Assembly: GCA_013289855.1 (NCBI GenBank)
Contig: JABCZD010000004.1
Coordinates: 124,001-188,000, forward strand
Reading direction: 5' to 3'
DNA length: 64,000 bases
Source of the DNA: Acidobacteriota bacterium
GTDB taxonomy: Bacteria > Acidobacteriota > Terriglobia > Acidiferrales > UBA7541
This document shows positions 51,246 through 60,681 of this stretch, piece after piece; position 1 is the stretch's first letter, and each line of letters begins with the position of its first letter. Position numbers and translations under genes: made by a program. The notes under the pieces were generated by a model. That model was not told the DNA's origin, ran no database searches, and saw only the letters and a list, made by a program, of their open reading frames with translations.

Positions 51246-52421
51246 TCACTCCGCAAACGACAGGCCCACGTAATTCTCCGCCAGTGTGGTAGCCGCCGCC
51301 CGCGAGCTGGTCACATAATCGAGCTCCGCTAAATGCAAATTGTGCGCGAAACTATCTTCACCGGGAAAGCGATGCAGCATCCTGGTCATCCACGCGGAAA
51401 ATCGCTGCACCTTCCAGACGCGCCTTAAACACTCCTGCGAATAGCGTTCCAGCCGCGTGCGGCTTCCAGTTCTGTAGAAGTCCGCCAGCGCCCGCGCCAA
51501 CACGCGGACATCTGCAACCGCCAAATTGAGCCCCTTGGCGCCAGTCGGCGGAACAATGTGCGCGGCATCGCCCAGCAAAAAGAGTCTCCCATATTGCATG
51601 GGCTCGGCCACGAAACTGCGCAGCGGCGTGATGCCCATTTGGGTGATCGGCCCGTCCGACAAATTCCAGTGATCGTTCGTGGCCATGCGCGTGCGCAGTT
51701 CGCTCCAGATGCGATCCTCGGACCATTCCGCTATTTTTTCATCCGCCGGACACTGCAGATACAGCCGCGAAACCTCCGGAGAGCGCATGCTGAGCAACGC
51801 GAATCCGCGCTCGTGGTAGGTATAAATCAATTCCTTGGACGCCGGCGCGACGTTCGCGAGAATTCCCAGCCACGCGAATGGGAATTCTCGTTCGTGAATC
51901 CGCAACACACTCTCGGGTATCGCCGCGCGGCAAATGCCGTGAAACCCGTCGCAACCAGCAATAAAGTCACATCCCAGTGTTTGCGTCGCGCCGCACTGGC
52001 GAAACTGCACTTCAGGACTATTTTCTATTCCGAATATGCGAAAACCTTCCGCTTCAAACAACAGGGCACCGTCGTAGGCCATACGCGCGCCAATCAGATC
52101 CTTGAGCACTTCGTGCTGCGCGTAGATGGTGATGGATTTTCCGCCGGTCAGTTCCGCAAAATCGATGCGCTCGCGCTTCCCGGCAAACCCCAATTCGATG
52201 CCACGATGGACCAAGCCTTGTCGCGCCAACCGGTCACCGACTCCCATCTGCGTCAGGAGATCAACGGTGCCCTGCTCGAGAACCCCGGCGCGCACGCGTT
52301 GCTCGACGTATTCCCTCGAGCGGCTTTCCAGTACTACGGACTCGATACCCTCAAGCTGCAGCAAGTGCGCCAGCGTCAGCCCCGCCGGCCCCGCGCCAAC
52401 AATCCCCACCTGCGTCCGCAT
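51246..52421 (-). CDS. pobA: 4-Hydroxybenzoate 3-monooxygenase PobA
   Basis: A 391-residue flavoprotein that hydroxylates 4-hydroxybenzoate to protocatechuate with NAD(P)H and O2. It follows the classical enzyme closely: QVGIVGAGPAGLTLAHLL, RAGVLEQGTVDLL, FIAGCDGFHG (the GD motif), YHERGFALLSMRS, APLRSFV-type ITPLRSFVAEPMQYGRLFLLGDAAHIVPPTGAKGLNLA (second FAD motif) and the C-terminal AENYVGL. The ATG at 52421 has GGAGG nine bases upstream; an earlier start at 52451 would add ten unrelated residues. No protocatechuate genes or pobR regulator are in the window. Confidence 0.93.
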   Translation of the reverse strand: MRTQVGIVGAGPAGLTLAHLLQLEGIESVVLESRSREYVEQRVRAGVLEQGTVDLLTQMGVGDRLARQGLVHRGIELGFAGKRERIDFAELTGGKSITIYAQHEVLKDLIGARMAYDGALLFEAEGFRIFGIENSPEVQFRQCGATQTLGCDFIAGCDGFHGICRAAIPESVLRIHEREFPFAWLGILANVAPASKELIYTYHERGFALLSMRSPEVSRLYLQCPADEKIAEWSEDRIWSELRTRMATNDHWNLSDGPITQMGITPLRSFVAEPMQYGRLFLLGDAAHIVPPTGAKGLNLAVADVRVLARALADFYRTGSRTRLERYSQECLRRVWKVQRFSAWMTRMLHRFPGEDSFAHNLHLAELDYVTSSRAAATTLAENYVGLSFAE

Positions 52422-52588
52422 CACAACTTCCCTCCGGCCCGCGAGCCGCAATTCTTCGGCATTGCAACGATTCAGACGAGGAGTTTAAACGACTTTCGCC
52501 GAGATAGCGGGGATTTACATCGACGCAGAAGTTTGCGCGCGGTGATACCGCGAGGGATTCTCTAGGCGGGGTTGTGAGTGCAGCTACC

Positions 52589-52622
52589 GGGAGGTGCGCT
52601 GATCCAAAACACCCCCCACTAC
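52589..52622 (-). repeat. Weak REP-like element downstream of the DUF2950 gene
   Basis: On the - strand: GTAG-T-GGGGGGTG, a 13-base loop, then CACCTCCC (one G-T wobble). It begins 44 bases after the DUF2950 stop, in the same orientation as the other GTAG hairpins. The loop is long, so it may be an eroded copy. Confidence 0.3.
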
Positions 52623-52665
52623 AACTACTTGCTTAATCCCATCCGTTTTTCGCGCGGGTGGTGGG

Positions 52666-53694
52666 TTAGTCCGCTTTGCGCCAGGTCGCATCGCGGTGAT
52701 AGCTAGTCATAGCCGTCGCGATCTCTTTGGTCCGCGGACCGAGATCCTTTTCATATACCACGCCGTCCTGATTCACCAGAAAGGTCATCACGCCGGTCGA
52801 GCGGTACTTTGCTGGATAAGCCACAAACGCAAATCCGCCAGCGGTCTTCCCGCTGCCGGCAAAACTTTGCGAGTGGCCAGTCGAGTGCGCGTCCTGCACG
52901 TTCAGAATTCGGAAGAAGTAGCCTTCAAACGGCTCCGGGCCGACACCGGCACCCTCCGGATAGCCCTCCGACGCGGCGGCGGCGACGAGCGGGCCAATGG
53001 GACTTTCCGGTTCACCGGAAGCGGCTTTCCAGTAAAGTCCGTTATGCTTGTCTGGATCGCTGAAAAACTTCTCGGCGTAGCGGTTCGCAGCGTTGCCATC
53101 GTGGGCCGTCGCGTAGTATTCCTGTTGCGCGTCCGCGAGTTCCCGGCATACCTGAATGACCGCCAGTTCATGCTTGCCGATTCTTCGATAGAGAATTGTC
53201 TGCTTGCCTGCGGCGGTATCGAAATACCAAACGGAATCTTTGTGCACCAGCGGAATGGGCATCGGCCAATTTTCCGCGCCAATGTACAAGGTAGTTGTGC
53301 CGTCCGGCTCCATCACCAGGCGATGCATCTGCTGGTATTTTTTCGCTATTTCCGCTCTACGATTCTTGTCCGCGATATCGTCACCAGAGGCCGCGATATC
53401 TTTGCCGTTCGGTCCCAGTATTTTCAGCAAGGCTTCGGGACCGTCACTTTGCAGGGCCGCAATGAATGCGCTGCTCGCTTGGCCACAAGAATCAAAGGTT
53501 TGCTGACCGGGTTGGGGCCCAGCCGGCGGACGAACCGGCGATTTTTTCCCGGCGGCTGGAGCAGGCGCGGGGGACGATTGCGCAGCCGCTGCGTTGGCAA
53601 AAACTCCGAGACCGAACACCAGCGCAACGAAACCAACAAGACCGCTCCTGCCACCAAAATGGGATCTGTTAAAACTGTATCGCTCGAACATCAT
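52666..53694 (-). CDS. DUF2950 family exported protein
   Basis: A 342-residue secreted protein of the DUF2950 family: signal peptide (GLVGFVALVFGLGVFANAAAAQ), Pro-rich linker, then the conserved domain (FDSCGQASSAFIAALQSDGPEALLKILGPNGKDIAASGD; WYFDTAAGKQTILYRRIGKHELAVIQVCRELADAQQEY; FVAYPAKYRSTGVMTFLVNQDGVVYEKDLG). The start at 53694 (MMFERYSF) has GGAGAAG about eight bases upstream and is better supported than 53733. The family commonly pairs with DUF3300 genes, as here (65-base gap). Function unknown. Confidence 0.88.
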   Translation of the reverse strand: MMFERYSFNRSHFGGRSGLVGFVALVFGLGVFANAAAAQSSPAPAPAAGKKSPVRPPAGPQPGQQTFDSCGQASSAFIAALQSDGPEALLKILGPNGKDIAASGDDIADKNRRAEIAKKYQQMHRLVMEPDGTTTLYIGAENWPMPIPLVHKDSVWYFDTAAGKQTILYRRIGKHELAVIQVCRELADAQQEYYATAHDGNAANRYAEKFFSDPDKHNGLYWKAASGEPESPIGPLVAAAASEGYPEGAGVGPEPFEGYFFRILNVQDAHSTGHSQSFAGSGKTAGGFAFVAYPAKYRSTGVMTFLVNQDGVVYEKDLGPRTKEIATAMTSYHRDATWRKAD

Positions 53695-53758
53695 AGTGTT
53701 CTTCTCCATTCCGCTCTGTTCCGTTCGGTGCAAGGCGTTGCCTGATGCAACTCATGCG

Positions 53759-54847
53759 TTAGTGCCGGCCACCACCGCCACCTCTGGCTCCGCCGCCCCC
53801 ACCACGCGCGCCACCTCCACCAAAGCCACCACCACCGAAGCTGGAGCGGCCGCGCGCCTCTTCAGCGCGGGCATCTCCTCCATGAGGGAGGCCCCCTCCA
53901 TAGGCGCCACGCGAGCCGCCGTCACCCCTGGCTCCATGGTCATCGAAGCCACGCGCGCCGCGATCACCGCGTCCGCCATAGGCTGAGTTACCCTTCATAT
54001 CCCCGTGAAAATAGGCGTTGCGGTTATAGAATGCGTGGCTCTGATAAGAATATCGCCCACCACCGTAGAGCAAGCCCCGGTGACCCCAGTCAAAACCCCA
54101 GGCATTCCAGCCCCAACCAAATCCGTAGAACGCCCCGACGCCAAAACCGAAACCAAACGAAAGGTACGGCCCCGGACCCCACCAGGGATAGAAGCCCGGC
54201 CAAAGGCCAACGGGATAGCCGTAGATCAATGTGGGGTCGTATTCCGGGACATAAACAACTTGCGGATCGGCGGGTTGAATCACGACATTGGGACCTTGGT
54301 CCGTCACGGTTTGTTGCTGCGTGGTTTTCAAATTGCCCGCGGCTTCCGCTTTTTGCCGCATGTACTGCACGGCGTCCAGCACCGCAGCGGACTGATTGAC
54401 ATCCGCGTCGCCGAGTTCCGACGTCCAAGTAAGATTCTTGTCCAGATTCGCTAGCACGGAGGGAAACTGCGTCAGCGCCTTCACGCTGGGATCCCAGTAC
54501 TGCGAATCCACCGCCGCGCCCAGTTCCTTGCCTTTAAGTCCTGGATTTTGCTGGAGGAAGCGCTCCGCTTCGACAATCTGTGTGGGATAAGCGCACGCCG
54601 CAAGAATCTGTGCCACCAGCGCATCCGGGTATAGGGCAATGGGCGCAACCAACTCCTGCAATTGTTCCGGCGTCAACGGGGCGCCAATGGGTTGGTTCGC
54701 TGAAGGCGCACCATCTTGCGCGGCATAGACCGGGCCCGGCGGAGGGTCCTGACGCGCGCCGGCCCGCAATTCGCCGCCGGTCATGGCCAAAGAGACGACG
54801 CAGGCAAGAGTGCCGGTCAACGCCCGACTGAAAATCTTCGTTCTCAT
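53759..54847 (-). CDS. DUF3300 family exported protein
   Basis: A 362-residue secreted protein: signal peptide, then the DUF3300 domain (LTPEQLQELVAPIALYPDALVAQILAACAYPTQIVEAERFL; LTQFPSVLANLDKNLTWTSELGDA; VVIQPADPQVVYVPEYDPTLIYG), a Trp/Gly/Tyr-rich middle (PWWGPGPYLSFGFGFGVGAFYG) and a Gly/Arg-rich low-complexity tail. It is upstream of DUF2950 on the same strand. The pair is probably an envelope system of unknown role. Confidence 0.9.
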   Translation of the reverse strand: MRTKIFSRALTGTLACVVSLAMTGGELRAGARQDPPPGPVYAAQDGAPSANQPIGAPLTPEQLQELVAPIALYPDALVAQILAACAYPTQIVEAERFLQQNPGLKGKELGAAVDSQYWDPSVKALTQFPSVLANLDKNLTWTSELGDADVNQSAAVLDAVQYMRQKAEAAGNLKTTQQQTVTDQGPNVVIQPADPQVVYVPEYDPTLIYGYPVGLWPGFYPWWGPGPYLSFGFGFGVGAFYGFGWGWNAWGFDWGHRGLLYGGGRYSYQSHAFYNRNAYFHGDMKGNSAYGGRGDRGARGFDDHGARGDGGSRGAYGGGLPHGGDARAEEARGRSSFGGGGFGGGGARGGGGGARGGGGGRH

Positions 54848-55070
54848 GGTGACCCTCGAGTCCTCAACAAAAAAATTTACTCACTACTTTGATGTTCGAG
54901 CGCAGCAAGTTGATATAACGAATTTTCAGGTGGTGCAATGCTGCCCTGTCTCGAGAAGGGGCAATCCGCGGTTTCACTACCCGGATGAGATCCAGATGAG
55001 ATCACCCCAACCACTGGCGACGGGGGGGCTACAGGCAGAGTGCTCCTGCCGCAGGTTGCTCAGGTCGCCG

Positions 55071-55493
55071 TTAGAATCGCTCGATGACTTCGCGGGGGAT
55101 GGCTTGGCCGCGTATGCCGCGCGGCACATCCGCGGCCCGCACCGTCCAAACGCGTGTCTCAAAACCTTCCACCGCCAGCACATGCCCCTTGTAAAGGCGA
55201 TGCTCTACGGCAAAGCTGCTGGTTCCCCATTTGGCGATTGCCGATTCTACCACCACGGTGTCGTCGAACGCGGAAGGCACCAGGAACCGCGCATGCGCAT
55301 CCACCAAGGGAATTCCCGCGATCTCATACTTGCGTAACAATTCTTGCTTGGGCAAACCCGCATGTTCGAAAAGCGCATTGGTGCAGGCGTCAAAAAATTC
55401 AAAATAGCGAGGGAAATACACGATGCCCAGCGGATCGCAGTCGCCCCACTCGATATGAATACTTCGTTTGTGTACCAGCATTTCTCGCGTCAC
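55071..55493 (-). CDS. 4-Hydroxybenzoyl-CoA thioesterase-like hotdog protein
   Basis: A 140-residue single hotdog-fold thioesterase. IEWGDCDPLGIVYFPRYFEFFDA holds the catalytic Asp (DCDPxGIVxYP) of the 4-hydroxybenzoyl-CoA thioesterase/YbgC family. Cleaving an aryl-CoA to 4-hydroxybenzoate would supply PobA, whose gene lies 2.6 kb away on the same strand, but two envelope genes separate them, so the link is speculative. The protein could equally be a general acyl-CoA thioesterase. Confidence 0.85.
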   Translation of the reverse strand: MTREMLVHKRSIHIEWGDCDPLGIVYFPRYFEFFDACTNALFEHAGLPKQELLRKYEIAGIPLVDAHARFLVPSAFDDTVVVESAIAKWGTSSFAVEHRLYKGHVLAVEGFETRVWTVRAADVPRGIRGQAIPREVIERF

Positions 55494-55643
55494 CCCGGGC
55501 TCCGCAGGTTCGGAAGATTCTATCGCACCGCGTCATTTGAGAGCAGCCAATTCGCCGCCCATGCGCACCAGCCTTCTGGTCACGCCGCGCCGCATCTCGC
55601 AAAGTAGGCTGATTTATGGGATGGTTTCAGGTGAGCCCATGTT

Positions 55644-57056
55644 ATGAACACCAGCCTCTTCGAGCTATTCAAAATTGGCATCGGCCCTTCGAGCTCTCAT
55701 ACCGTGGGCCCGATGCGCGCCGCGAATCGCTTCGCGCGCAGCTTGGAAGAAAACGGCTTGCTCGAACGCGTCACTCGTGTACGCGTGGAACTGTTCGGTT
55801 CCCTGGCGCTCACCGGTATGGGCCACGGCACTGACCGCGGCATTCTGCTGGGCCTGCTCGGCAAGCAGCCGGATCAGGTGGATCCCGCTGCAATTCAAGG
55901 CGTAGTCGACGGTATTCGCCAGACCGAAACGATCGCGCTGCTCGAAAGGAAACTCGTCATTTTTCGCCACGAAGATCTCGTGTGGAACAAAAGCAGTCTG
56001 CTTCCCGGCCATTCCAACGGCATGCGTTTCGTGGCCTTAGGCGCGGGGAACGAAACTCTCGATATTCGTGAATATTATTCGGTGGGCGGCGGCTTCGTGC
56101 GAGAAGAAGGTCAGTCAGATTCGGCCGACGCGAAAGCCCCCGTCCCCTATCCCTTTCGCAGCGCTGCTGACATGCTGGAGCTAGGTGAAAAGCACCATCT
56201 GCAAATCCACGAATTGATGCTAGCCAACGAAGAGACTTGGCGCTCCGCGGACGAAATCGCGCAAGGCATCGCACGCATTTGGCGCGCCATGCAAGACTGC
56301 GTCGCGCGAGGCATGGTCACCGAGGGCGAACTGCCCGGCGGTTTGCAAGTGCAGCGGCGCGCCCCAGGCATCGCGCGACGCTTGGTGAGCGCGGAGTTTC
56401 AGCAATCGCCCCGGCTGGACGGTGATCCCGCGTTGCGGGTGGTCACTCAGGCGTTCGCTGATCCATTGCAAGCCGTGGATTGGCTGAACGTCTGGGCCAT
56501 CGCCACGAATGAAGAAAACGCCGCGGGAAGCCGCGTGGTCACTGCTCCCACCAATGGAGCCGCAGGCATTATTCCGTCGGTTGCGCACTATTACTTGCGG
56601 TTTTTTCCGGGCACCGCGGAAGGCATCGAACGCTACTTCCTCGCTGCCGCCGCCATCGGCGTGCTGTACAAAGAAAATGCGTCCATCTCTGGCGCGGAAG
56701 TCGGGTGCCAAGGCGAAGTGGGAGTGGCGTGCTCCATGGCTGCCGGCGGGTTAGTCTCCGCGTTGGGCGGCACAAACGAGCAGATCGAACACGCCGCGGA
56801 AATCGCCATGGAACACAACCTGGGCATGACCTGCGATCCGGTCGGTGGCCTGGTGCAGATTCCCTGCATCGAACGAAACGCCTTCGGTGCGGTCAAGGCC
56901 GTGAACGCCGCGCGCATGGCCATGCAGGAAACCACCGAACACAAGGTCTCACTCGATCAGGTGATTAAAACCATGTACCAGACCGGCTTGGATATGCAGA
57001 CGCGCTACAAAGAAACCTCGCTCGGCGGCCTGGCACTCAACGTAATCGAGTGTTGA
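55644..57056 (+). CDS. sdaA: L-serine ammonia-lyase (L-serine dehydratase)
   Basis: A 470-residue single-chain Fe-S serine dehydratase that makes pyruvate and ammonia from L-serine. The N-terminal beta domain ([19 protein letters not shown]) and the C-terminal alpha domain ([14 protein letters not shown]) are both present. Cluster cysteines are Cys355 (EVGCQGE), Cys397 and Cys408 ([18 protein letters not shown]). The protein ends in Cys470, matching the known mechanism in which the C-terminal Cys caps the cluster. Divergent from the thioesterase gene; followed 65 bases later by a PP2C phosphatase. Confidence 0.94.
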   Translation: MNTSLFELFKIGIGPSSSHTVGPMRAANRFARSLEENGLLERVTRVRVELFGSLALTGMGHGTDRGILLGLLGKQPDQVDPAAIQGVVDGIRQTETIALLERKLVIFRHEDLVWNKSSLLPGHSNGMRFVALGAGNETLDIREYYSVGGGFVREEGQSDSADAKAPVPYPFRSAADMLELGEKHHLQIHELMLANEETWRSADEIAQGIARIWRAMQDCVARGMVTEGELPGGLQVQRRAPGIARRLVSAEFQQSPRLDGDPALRVVTQAFADPLQAVDWLNVWAIATNEENAAGSRVVTAPTNGAAGIIPSVAHYYLRFFPGTAEGIERYFLAAAAIGVLYKENASISGAEVGCQGEVGVACSMAAGGLVSALGGTNEQIEHAAEIAMEHNLGMTCDPVGGLVQIPCIERNAFGAVKAVNAARMAMQETTEHKVSLDQVIKTMYQTGLDMQTRYKETSLGGLALNVIEC

Positions 57057-57121
57057 AACGGATGCATTTTCCCCGCATCAAATGAATGTCGCACCCCATC
57101 CCTTAGGCCAGGTAAAAAGAA

Positions 57122-57925
57122 ATGCCAGAAGAACCAAAAGTAGAGTGCACGTTTACGGTTAAGCGTCCGTTCGGATGCATGGAGCTGTGGGCCGGCAACG
57201 AGAAAGCGCATCGCTCCATTGAGCTTGCCGGCCTGGAAGGCGATGTGATCGCTTTGCCCTCCGGTGCGGACCACGGCGGCGATCTTTCCGCGGTGTTTTC
57301 CTGCACGGACGACGTGGCCCGCGTGGTGCTGGCCGACTGCGTAGGCCACGGCTACGAGGCCGCGGCAGTGGCCCGGCACGTGCACCATCTGTTGCACAAA
57401 TTTCGCGATATTCGCGATACCGCCGCCTTGCTCGAAGCCCTGAACGATGAATTCACGCTCTCCACGGAAGCCAACGACGGTCCGCTGCGCCTAACCACGG
57501 TAGTAACCGGAACGTTCGATGGCAAAACTGGAGTCTTCACCTTTGCGTACGCCGCGCATCCCAGAATGTTTTTATGGCGCGAAGAGCAGCGCCAATTGCT
57601 GGAAATCGGCGACGGCCTCGAAAATCTTCCGCTGGGCTTCATCACCGGAGAAAAATACTTGGAGCAAAGCGTCCGGCTGGCGCCGGGCGACGCCATCTTG
57701 GCCTTTTCCGATGGCGCAACGGAAGTGGAATCTCCCGAAGGTGAGCAACTCACGCCAGCAGGACTATCCTCGCTCGCGCAGTCCGTGGCTGGCAGTCTTC
57801 CCGAGCCTCTGGTGCTCGGAGATTTTTCCAAAGCATTGCTAGCGGCAATTAAAAACTATCACGGCGCGGACCGGGAATTAGCGGACGATATCACGCTGCT
57901 AACCATGCGCCGCGTGAATCCCTAG
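57122..57925 (+). CDS. PP2C-type (SpoIIE/RsbU-like) serine phosphatase
   Basis: A 267-residue stand-alone PP2C phosphatase domain. Metal-binding aspartates are in DHGGDL, VLADCVGHG, LAFSDGATE and the C-terminal DDITLLTM. There are no sensor or membrane segments, so it is a cytoplasmic phosphatase that would act on an anti-sigma antagonist (STAS protein). A STAS gene lies 4 kb away at 61518, but no matching kinase is in the window. Confidence 0.88.
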   Translation: MPEEPKVECTFTVKRPFGCMELWAGNEKAHRSIELAGLEGDVIALPSGADHGGDLSAVFSCTDDVARVVLADCVGHGYEAAAVARHVHHLLHKFRDIRDTAALLEALNDEFTLSTEANDGPLRLTTVVTGTFDGKTGVFTFAYAAHPRMFLWREEQRQLLEIGDGLENLPLGFITGEKYLEQSVRLAPGDAILAFSDGATEVESPEGEQLTPAGLSSLAQSVAGSLPEPLVLGDFSKALLAAIKNYHGADRELADDITLLTMRRVNP

Positions 57926-58010
57926 CTTCGCCGTACGGAATTCGCGCGCTACGCGAGTCTCATCGTTGACTTTGCGGCCGAAAGCTAGAAGCTACTGGTC
58001 GTATCGGTCG

Positions 58011-58763
58011 TCAGTCTTGCGCCGCGGCTGAGGCGGCGGTCTGCGGCTGCGGCGGGTGCTCGGCAAAATACTGCTCGATGCCGGCGCGAGCTTGGTTGGC
58101 GCCCTGAGACATGTTTTTGTCGAGCGCCGCAACTACCGCCGCGGCATCTTTCCCGGTGACCGGTTCGTCCTGGTGATAAGAATATCTCCACACCGTTGTC
58201 TCGCTCTTTGTTTCGCGCAGTTCCAGGTCCAAACTCACTCGCGCCACCACGGAACCGCCGGACTTTGCGGGGGGATCCACTTCTTTAAAATCGTATAACC
58301 GGCCGCGGAGCACGTAATCACTATGGATTCCGCTGCGTAGCGGATAGACTTCTTTGAATCGCGCGCTACCACGCAACTCGCGAAGCAGCATCTCCCGCAC
58401 CATCGACGTGGGCGGTTCGGCCCAGCGTTGATAGAGATAGAGCCCCATGCCCTCGTCGTGGGCTCCGTATACGATGCGATCCTGCGAATAGAGGGATGAC
58501 GAGCTGATCACTCCAATCAAAATGGTGACGGGATACGGCTCCGTCGCGCTAACAGGTGGCAGCGCGGGAGGGTTGAGTTGATAGAAACGGATCGGCCGCG
58601 GGCTCCCGCAACTGGAAACGCCCATGGCGATGAGCAAGAAGAATCCCGCAAACGCGGTCGCCTGAAGATACCGGCACCGCCGCTTGGCGAGGTCTCGCGT
58701 CTCGCGGACGATATTTTGCGTTACACGCAAATCGGACTGCAGGCTGCTTGGACTGGCCGGCAT
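58011..58763 (-). CDS. ABC-type transport auxiliary lipoprotein (PqiC/DUF330-like)
   Basis: A 250-residue outer- or inner-membrane lipoprotein; signal peptide with lipobox at GVSSCGSP (Cys near residue 52). The mature part starts PIRFYQLNPPALP, typical of the YmbA/PqiC-like auxiliary lipoproteins that work with MCE proteins, and continues DRIVYGAHDEGMGLYLYQRWAEPPTSMVREML. The ATG at 58763 follows GGGAGAA and lies 16 bases after the mlaD stop. The N-terminus before the hydrophobic segment is unusually long (about 30 residues). Confidence 0.85.
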   Translation of the reverse strand: MPASPSSLQSDLRVTQNIVRETRDLAKRRCRYLQATAFAGFFLLIAMGVSSCGSPRPIRFYQLNPPALPPVSATEPYPVTILIGVISSSSLYSQDRIVYGAHDEGMGLYLYQRWAEPPTSMVREMLLRELRGSARFKEVYPLRSGIHSDYVLRGRLYDFKEVDPPAKSGGSVVARVSLDLELRETKSETTVWRYSYHQDEPVTGKDAAAVVAALDKNMSQGANQARAGIEQYFAEHPPQPQTAASAAAQD

Positions 58764-58779
58764 GTGCGTTTCTCCCACG

Positions 58780-59751
58780 TTAGTGCTGCTCTCCCGGCTT
58801 GTGGTCGGGCGGATTGGTGATGCGAATCAAGCTGTATGGCCGGGTCTTGATGGTATCGGTGAACTCTCTCAGGTTTTCCGTAGTTGCACGGAGATTATCA
58901 AGCAGCTCGTCGATATTTTCGGAATTGGCGTCGAGCGTGCTGTTCAGCCGTCCGACCAGTTCGTTCGCGGAGCTCAGCGTCTGCCGCATTTGCAACACCG
59001 CCTTGCGTAGGTCCGGGCGGTTTTCCGTGATCGTGGCGTCCAGGTGATCGAGGGCTTGATTGGCTTTCACAGTAGTCGTCTTGAAGTCGTCAATCACAGG
59101 CTGCATCTTGACCGCCAGGTCATCAACATGCGTTAGCGTGGAGCGAATCTTCGGGCGGTCTTCTTCCAGCATGCCGCGCGTCGTAGCCAGCGCGGCGGAA
59201 AGATTGTCGCGGTTTCGGTCGTTCAGCAGATCGTTGACTCGCGCTATCGTTACTTTCAATTCCTGAGCGCGCTCATTCACCGTGCCCATCAGTTGCTTGG
59301 CTTGCGGCGCAAGTTGGTTGATGCTGTCCGCCAGCGCTCCAAAATCGGTGTAAGGGAGGGCAGGCAGCGTGGAGCCCGATGGCGCCGCCGGGGCCGCTTC
59401 CTGATTCGGCACCAGCTCCAGGTGATTATCGCCCAGCGGGCTGAAGCTCAGTATTCTCACGTGAGTATTGGTTCTGACCGGCACATCGGGCAGCACACTA
59501 AAAATCATTTCCATCTGCGTAGGATCTTTCGGATTAATCCGCAGCTCTTCGACGCGCCCAACTTTATTTCCGCCGCCGGCATAGCGTACCGCTGATCCAG
59601 GCTCCAGCCCACCAGCGAAGTTAACGTACGTTTTGTACCGCGTGTTGGAACTCGCGAAAACTCCGCTGAGCGACAAACCGGTGGCCACCAAAATGCCCAC
59701 CGCTATGATCACGAACAGTCCGACGAACGCTTGTTCTCGCTTAGGTTCCAT
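58780..59751 (-). CDS. mlaD: MCE-domain substrate-binding protein MlaD
   Basis: A 323-residue MCE protein: a membrane anchor (FVGLFVIIAVGILVATGLSLSGVF), then one MCE domain (KTYVNFAGGLEPGSAVRYAGGGNKVGRVEELRI), which forms the periplasmic lipid-conducting ring. A C-terminal helical region (about 170-300, with coiled-coil character) follows, longer than in E. coli MlaD (183 residues), and could form a needle as in larger MCE proteins. Third in the mlaE-mlaF-mlaD order. Confidence 0.92.
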   Translation of the reverse strand: MEPKREQAFVGLFVIIAVGILVATGLSLSGVFASSNTRYKTYVNFAGGLEPGSAVRYAGGGNKVGRVEELRINPKDPTQMEMIFSVLPDVPVRTNTHVRILSFSPLGDNHLELVPNQEAAPAAPSGSTLPALPYTDFGALADSINQLAPQAKQLMGTVNERAQELKVTIARVNDLLNDRNRDNLSAALATTRGMLEEDRPKIRSTLTHVDDLAVKMQPVIDDFKTTTVKANQALDHLDATITENRPDLRKAVLQMRQTLSSANELVGRLNSTLDANSENIDELLDNLRATTENLREFTDTIKTRPYSLIRITNPPDHKPGEQH

Positions 59752-59817
59752 ACTTCCCTCTCTGCCCTACCGGCTTACTCCCCCGACTGCCCACCACCGC
59801 AATGCGAAACTCTACTC

Positions 59818-60648
59818 CTAGCGATTCGGCCGACGGTGTGTGGCCGTCAGCATCTGCAGATAATCCATTTCCTGCTCTACTTCCGGTTCCGCAACGCGAT
59901 CGAAGAATTGCCGTACCCGCGGCAGCGGATTAGCCTTCATCTCCGCGGGCGTGCCCTGCGCAATGATCACGCCCTTATCGATGTACACCATCTGGTCGGC
60001 GATCAGAAACGCGCTGGCCAGCTCGTGCGTCACCACGATGATGGTCATGTGAAAAGCCTGTTTCAACTCCAAAATCAGCTGGTCGATTCCCGCCGCGATG
60101 ATGGGATCGAGTCCCGCCGACGGCTCATCGAAAAATAGAATTTCCGGATCCATGGACAACGCCCGTGCCACCGCCGCGCGTTTTTTCATTCCGCCGCTCA
60201 GTTGTGCCGGGAAGTAATCCTCGAAGCCTCCCAGACCAACCTGCTCGAGCTTCAGCCGCGTCATAATCTCGATCGTGGAGTCTTCCAGCTTCGTGTGTTC
60301 ACGCAGCGGCAGCCCGACATTTTCGCCCACCGTCATCGACCCAAACAGCGCTCCGCTTTGAAAAGACATGCCCATTTTTCGGCGAATTTCGTCCAGATCA
60401 TCGTCAGAGATGCTCGCCAGGTTCTTGCCCTTCAGCCAGATCTCTCCGGAACTCGGCTTCTCAAGCCCCACCAGCGTGCGCAGCAGCGTACTCTTTCCCG
60501 AGCCGGATCCCCCCAGAATCACCAGGGTCTCGCCCCGCTTCACTTCCATGTTCACGCCATGAAGGATTTCGCGGTCACCGTAGCTCACTCGCAGGTCGTG
60601 CAGCGAGATCATTACGTCGGAATCCGCATTGGCTATCGGGTTAGGCAT
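59818..60648 (-). CDS. mlaF: Phospholipid ABC transporter ATPase MlaF
   Basis: A 276-residue ATPase. Walker A GGSGSGKST, Q-loop MSFQSGALFGSMTVGENV, signature LSGGMKKRAAVARA, Walker B ILFFDEPSAGLDPI and the His switch VVTHE are all present; SGALF after the Q-loop and GGMKKR are typical of MlaF. The ATG at 60648 is preferred over a GTG at 60657, since GGAG is just upstream, although its spacing is short. 33 bases separate it from mlaE. Confidence 0.93.
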   Translation of the reverse strand: MPNPIANADSDVMISLHDLRVSYGDREILHGVNMEVKRGETLVILGGSGSGKSTLLRTLVGLEKPSSGEIWLKGKNLASISDDDLDEIRRKMGMSFQSGALFGSMTVGENVGLPLREHTKLEDSTIEIMTRLKLEQVGLGGFEDYFPAQLSGGMKKRAAVARALSMDPEILFFDEPSAGLDPIIAAGIDQLILELKQAFHMTIIVVTHELASAFLIADQMVYIDKGVIIAQGTPAEMKANPLPRVRQFFDRVAEPEVEQEMDYLQMLTATHRRPNR

Positions 60649-60681
60649 TTTCTCCACGCGTCGCGAATTGCAGTCTCGAAA

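Noticed and set aside
52696..53745. 349-codon + strand frame opposite the DUF2950 gene
   Set aside because: Antisense shadow; the - strand frame has a signal peptide and family motifs.
54984..55006. Direct repeat GATGAGATC x2 near the thioesterase gene
   Set aside because: Only two 9-base copies, two bases apart; too short to separate from chance.
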